Source: Youhaiella tibetensis
GTDB taxonomy: Bacteria; Pseudomonadota; Alphaproteobacteria; Rhizobiales; Devosiaceae
Direction of reading: 5' to 3'
Length of the DNA: 64,000 nt
NCBI RefSeq assembly: GCF_008000755.1
Contig: NZ_CP041690.1
Span: forward strand, 2,605,260 to 2,669,259
The translations under genes and the position numbers were made by a program. Of this stretch, positions 61,139 to 64,000 are shown piece by piece. Each line of letters begins with the position of its first letter. Within the stretch, counting starts at the first letter, position 1. Below the pieces are notes generated by a model. It saw only the letters and a program-made list of their open reading frames with translations, ran no database searches and was not told the origin of the DNA.

Positions 61139-62107
61139 CTACTCGGCGGCCGAACACTCGGCCTGTGGCCGCCAGATCATGTAGACATTGGCGCGGCTGT
61201 AGTGGGAGTCCTGCTTGACCGACGGCTGGTGCTCGAACCCCGAACTCTCGTAGAGCCGGATCGCGGTGGCGAGCTTCGTATTGGTCTCCAGAAAGAGCTC
61301 GCTGCCTCCGAGACGCTGGAAGGCGGCGATGGCAGCCTCGATCAGGGCACGGCCCAGCCCCAGGCCCTGGACCGACGGGTCAACCGCCATCTTGGTCAGC
61401 TCGTATTCACCCGGTTTCACCTGCATCAGCGCACAGGTGCCCACGACCTGCCCGTCGAGCAGTGCGAACAGGATTTCGCCGCCCGTCGCCAGGATCGCGC
61501 CCTCGGGGTTCGACAGGACTTCGATATCGTAGGATTCCAGCTCGAAATACCGTTCGAGCCAATCGGCGTTGAGCCGGTAGAAATCCTCGCGGAACTCCGA
61601 CCGGAAGGGCACGATCGAAAGCGCCCTCCTGCGCCCCTCCCGCATGCGCTCGCCAATCGCTTCGGCCAGGTCGGGCCCCGGAACCCGCGCCAGGGCATCA
61701 AGGGTCGCCTCATCGATTCCGAGGCTGTGCGCACGTTCCTCGAGGCCCTCGCGCATGGCCCGCCACAGCGGCTTGGCGATCCGCACGGCCTCGACTGCCT
61801 TTGGCGTCAACGCCAGCCGCCGCGTTCGCCGATCGCCGGCATCGCTGGAGGCGCTTAGCCAGCCGTCGCGCACCAGGCGCGAGGCCGCCTGGCTGATGGC
61901 GGAATGCGTCTGCCCCACGGCGGTCGCCATCTCGCCCACCGTCATCGGCCCGCGATCGTGCAGCAGCTTGAGTATGGGAAACCAGCGCGCCTGCAGCTCA
62001 AGGCCGTGCGGCGCATAGACATCGTCGGCCATGGCGTAGAGCTGGTCGCTGATCGCCTTGAGCTGGCTGCCCAGCGACAGCAGACCCATGTCGGAAAGAT
62101 AGCTCAT
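61139..62107 (-). CDS. MarR-type regulator fused to GNAT acetyltransferase
   Basis: 322-residue bifunctional protein. Residues ~10-140 form a MarR winged helix (GLELQARWFPILKLLHDRGPMTVGEMATAVGQTHSAISQAASRLVRDG), and ~160-315 a GNAT domain with the acetyl-CoA loop VQGLGLGRALIEAAI near residue 240. MarR-GNAT fusions are thought to couple a ligand or acetylation event to control of neighbouring genes. ATG 62107 has GGAG eight bases upstream; ATG 62113 is too close to it. A perfect 8-bp inverted repeat overlaps its -10 region and lies before the divergent EamA transporter gene, the likely target. Confidence 0.9.
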   Translation of the reverse strand: MSYLSDMGLLSLGSQLKAISDQLYAMADDVYAPHGLELQARWFPILKLLHDRGPMTVGEMATAVGQTHSAISQAASRLVRDGWLSASSDAGDRRTRRLALTPKAVEAVRIAKPLWRAMREGLEERAHSLGIDEATLDALARVPGPDLAEAIGERMREGRRRALSIVPFRSEFREDFYRLNADWLERYFELESYDIEVLSNPEGAILATGGEILFALLDGQVVGTCALMQVKPGEYELTKMAVDPSVQGLGLGRALIEAAIAAFQRLGGSELFLETNTKLATAIRLYESSGFEHQPSVKQDSHYSRANVYMIWRPQAECSAAE

Positions 62108-62122
62108 CAGCATGTCTCCGGA

Positions 62123-62146
62123 AATTATGTAAGCACTAACATAATT
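62123..62146. promoter_or_regulatory. MarR-type operator over the divergent promoter
   Basis: AATTATGT-N8-ACATAATT, perfect 8-bp arms. A candidate minus-strand promoter TGGACT (62167-62162), 17 bp, TTATGT (62144-62139) has its -10 inside the right arm. Autoregulation by the MarR-GNAT protein, and regulation of the divergent transporter, is inferred. Confidence 0.7.
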
Positions 62147-62278
62147 CGCGGAGATGCCCAGAGTCCATGGGCTCGCGCGCATCCGCCGCCCCATCACCGG
62201 AATTGATACCCTTATCGTCAAAATCGGTTCGACGCGCCCCGCGCGGCGGCATAGGTTCCGGCATTCGGAGACTTTCCA

Positions 62279-63169
62279 ATGCAACTTCGTGACTGGTTCT
62301 GGGTCATTCTGGTCGGCAGCATCTGGGGCTGCTCGTTCCTCTTCAACGCCGTGCTGCTGCGTGAGGTCGGCCCGATCTGGGTCTCTGCAGGCCGCGTCAC
62401 CATCGCCGCCATCGGCTGCTGGGCGTTCTTCTTCGCGCTCGGCAAGAAGGTGCCGACCGATCTCTCCCTCTGGATCAAGCTGATGATCCTGGGCATCTTC
62501 AGCTACGCCGTGCCCTTCACGCTGTTCCCGCTGGGACAGACGCATATCGCATCAGGTCTCACCGCCATCATCAATGCCATGACCCCGATCACCACCGTGG
62601 TCGTCTCCCACTTCTGGCCCGGCGGCGAAAAGGCGACGGCCAACAAGGCCATGGGTGTACTGGCAGGCTTCGCCGGCGCCAGCCTCCTGGCTTTCCCGGC
62701 GCTCCAGCAGGGCGGGACGACCCAGCTCTGGGCCATTCTCGTCTGCTTCTGCGCCACGCTCTGCTACGCGGTGACGCTCAACACCACCCGCGCCTTCGTC
62801 AAGATCGACCCGACCACCATCGCGACCATCGCCATGACCGGCGCTGCTGTGACGGCCCTGCCCGTCGCCTTCATCTTCGAAGGCGTGCCGCACGCCACGC
62901 GTATCGAGACCTGGGGCGCGTGGCTGGGCCTGGGCCTTCTCGCCTCCACCTTCACGTTCCAGATCATGTACCGGATGCTTCCGCGCATCGGGGTGACGAA
63001 CTTCGCCGTCAACACCTTCATCACCCCGGTCTTCGCCATCATCCTTGGTGTGATCTTTCTGGGCGAAACGATTCTGCCGATTCAGTTTTTTGGAATGCTG
63101 GTGATCTTCCTCGGCCTTCTGCTGATCGATGGCCGCATCGTCAGGCGCTTCCAGCGCGCCCCTGCCTGA
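62279..63169 (+). CDS. EamA/DMT-family transporter
   Basis: 296-residue inner-membrane protein with ten predicted helices in two EamA repeats: DWFWVILVGSIWGCSFLFNAVLLREVGPIWVSAGRV begins the first; ILVCFCATLCYAVTLNTTRAFV begins the second, and LGVIFLGETILPIQFFGMLVIFLGLLLI ends it. Members of the drug/metabolite superfamily export amino acids or metabolites, but the substrate here is unknown. GGAG lies seven bases before ATG 62279. Divergent from the MarR-GNAT gene, so likely under its control. Confidence 0.9.
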   Translation: MQLRDWFWVILVGSIWGCSFLFNAVLLREVGPIWVSAGRVTIAAIGCWAFFFALGKKVPTDLSLWIKLMILGIFSYAVPFTLFPLGQTHIASGLTAIINAMTPITTVVVSHFWPGGEKATANKAMGVLAGFAGASLLAFPALQQGGTTQLWAILVCFCATLCYAVTLNTTRAFVKIDPTTIATIAMTGAAVTALPVAFIFEGVPHATRIETWGAWLGLGLLASTFTFQIMYRMLPRIGVTNFAVNTFITPVFAIILGVIFLGETILPIQFFGMLVIFLGLLLIDGRIVRRFQRAPA

Positions 63170-63240
63170 CGAGACCATAGGCGGCGCCGGACGGCAGGAG
63201 TAAGATCGCGCTTCAGGATCACGAACAGGGAGCCTCCCCC

Positions 63241-63834
63241 GTGTTTTTGAAGACGATTGCCCCCGAAGATGCGACCGGCGAAATCGCGACGTTCTACCGC
63301 GAGGAACTGGACAAATACGGGTTCGTCATGGACGCGACGCGTTGCATGACAACCCGGCCGGACCTCATGCCGCTGGTCGAGAACTTCATCGCTGCCCTGC
63401 GCGGCAACTTCTCCCTTGGCCTGCGCGGCTGGCGCCTCATCACCCTGGTCGCAGCCAAGGAAGTGCCCTCGACCTATTGCTCCCATGTCTACAGCAAGGC
63501 GCTCGCCGCCGAGTTCGGCAAGGACAAGGTGCTGGCCATTCAGCGCAACTTTCGCTCCGCGGGGCTGGATGACAAGGACGTGGCCATGCTGGCCTACGCC
63601 CAGAAAGTCGCCCGCAACGCCTCGCAGGTCACCGAGGCGGATATCAAGGGATTGCGCGAAGTCGGGTTCTCCGACCTGGAAATCAGCGACATAGCGGCAT
63701 GCGCGTCGTTCAGGTGTTTCCTGAGCCGGCTGTTCGATGCCCTCGGCGCCCAGACGGAAAGCTATTTCGTTGATGAAGACGAGGTGTTCCGGCGCGCGAT
63801 GACCGTCGGTAGGCCGCTGCGCGAAATGGCCTGA
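63241..63834 (+). CDS. AhpD-like carboxymuconolactone decarboxylase-family protein
   Basis: 197-residue all-helical protein of the peroxidase-related AhpD/CMD group. STYCSHVYS holds a single catalytic-type Cys80 followed by His82; the flanking Glu74 matches the proton-relay Glu of AhpD, but the second Cys of the CxxC pair is missing. C-terminal SDIAACASFRCFLSRLFDALG is typical of the uncharacterised peroxidase-related subgroup. It may reduce peroxides or act on a lactone. The start is GTG 63241 with GGGAG upstream. No promoter was assigned. Confidence 0.82.
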   Translation: MFLKTIAPEDATGEIATFYREELDKYGFVMDATRCMTTRPDLMPLVENFIAALRGNFSLGLRGWRLITLVAAKEVPSTYCSHVYSKALAAEFGKDKVLAIQRNFRSAGLDDKDVAMLAYAQKVARNASQVTEADIKGLREVGFSDLEISDIAACASFRCFLSRLFDALGAQTESYFVDEDEVFRRAMTVGRPLREMA

Positions 63835-63880
63835 GTGGCTGCGGCGTCGCGGACACCCGACGCTTCGGGCGTTTCAATCC

Positions 63881-63900
63881 CTCCCGGCGAAGGCCGGGAG
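63881..63900. terminator. Intergenic hairpin, possible terminator
   Basis: CTCCCGGC-GAAG-GCCGGGAG, a perfect 8-bp stem with a GAAG loop, between the convergent AhpD-like gene and the partial gene at the window end. A smaller CCCGA/TCGGG pair precedes it. No T-run follows, so it may be a REP-like palindrome instead. Confidence 0.45.
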
Positions 63901-63960
63901 AAAGAAGCGGATGTCGTCGCGTAGGGAGAACTGCGACCGGCGTCCGGCCGCAGCTGAACG

Positions 63961-64000
63961 CTAGAGCCCCAGCTTCTGCTTGAGGATCTCGTTGAGCGCC
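63961..64000 (-). CDS. C-terminal tail of an unidentified protein (runs off the window)
   Basis: The last 40 bases read on the minus strand as ALNEILKQKLGL followed by TAG. An amphipathic helix ending like this is common at protein C-termini, but 12 residues are too few to assign a family. It might also be a chance frame. Confidence 0.35.
   Translation of the reverse strand, partial: ALNEILKQKLGL

Noticed and set aside
1-64000. tRNA, rRNA, riboswitch, prophage or insertion sequence
   Set aside because: No cloverleaf, rRNA segment, recognisable riboswitch core, integrase, transposase or terminal-repeat pair was seen by eye. A covariance-model scan would be needed to exclude small RNAs.

Overview
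The window is 64 kb of GC-rich DNA that is almost entirely coding, with short intergenic gaps, ATGA/GTGA/TTGA-type overlaps inside operons, and frequent GTG and TTG starts backed by good Shine-Dalgarno sequences. The aspS / rnd / ppx-ppk-hdaA-AI-2E transporter / purM-purN block, the density of ABC sugar and peptide-type importers, and a DnaA-inactivator of the HdaA type point to an alphaproteobacterium of the Hyphomicrobiales. A Devosia-like organism fits, but that is inference from gene content only. No tRNA, rRNA, CRISPR array, integrase or insertion sequence was seen.

Layout. 1-2.6 kb: end of a SulP anion transporter, a PAS-GGDEF diguanylate cyclase and a DEDDh exonuclease. 2.7-8.8 kb: a carbohydrate locus, with a CUT1 ABC importer (binding protein and two permeases, no ATPase) divergent from a GntR/UTRA regulator, a DUF4127 protein and NanE. 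Two matching palindromes sit on the -10 regions of the two divergent promoters. 8.9-9.7 kb: a VOC protein, a GlsB-type membrane protein and a bidirectional terminator. 9.7-19.8 kb: one ten-gene, ~10 kb minus-strand operon (XRE-cupin regulator, peptide-type ABC importer, GAF protein, HyuA, HyuB), probably for uptake and hydrolysis of a hydantoin- or oxoproline-like compound; two identical-arm operators lie in front of it. 19.9-23 kb: DUF2235 hydrolase, DUF883, VOC and DUF2189 proteins. 23-28.2 kb: GH51 arabinofuranosidase, a mannitol-dehydrogenase-family enzyme, an exported hydrolase and a LacI regulator.

28.5-33.3 kb: an AfuABC-like ABC importer with a glycerophosphodiester phosphodiesterase. 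Its binding-protein gene carries a one-base frameshift. 33.5-38.9 kb, minus strand: inositol-monophosphatase-family protein, PAP2 phosphatase and three consecutive dehydrogenases (aldehyde, iron-alcohol, Ldh family). 38.9-43.8 kb: DUF2076 protein, VasI/TagO-like periplasmic protein, glycosyltransferase, sulfite-oxidase-like protein, disulfide oxidoreductase and an unusual protein built from 13-residue tandem repeats. 44-48.3 kb: AMP nucleosidase, a large intergenic inverted repeat, and malic enzyme. 48.4-61.1 kb: CSS-EAL phosphodiesterase and the housekeeping block, including a P-loop kinase gene wedged between purM and purN. 61.1-64 kb: a MarR-GNAT fusion with a clear operator, an EamA exporter, an AhpD-like protein and the tail of an unidentified gene.

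The best candidates for something undescribed are the DUF4127-NanE sugar locus, the 13-residue repeat protein and the kinase inside purMN.
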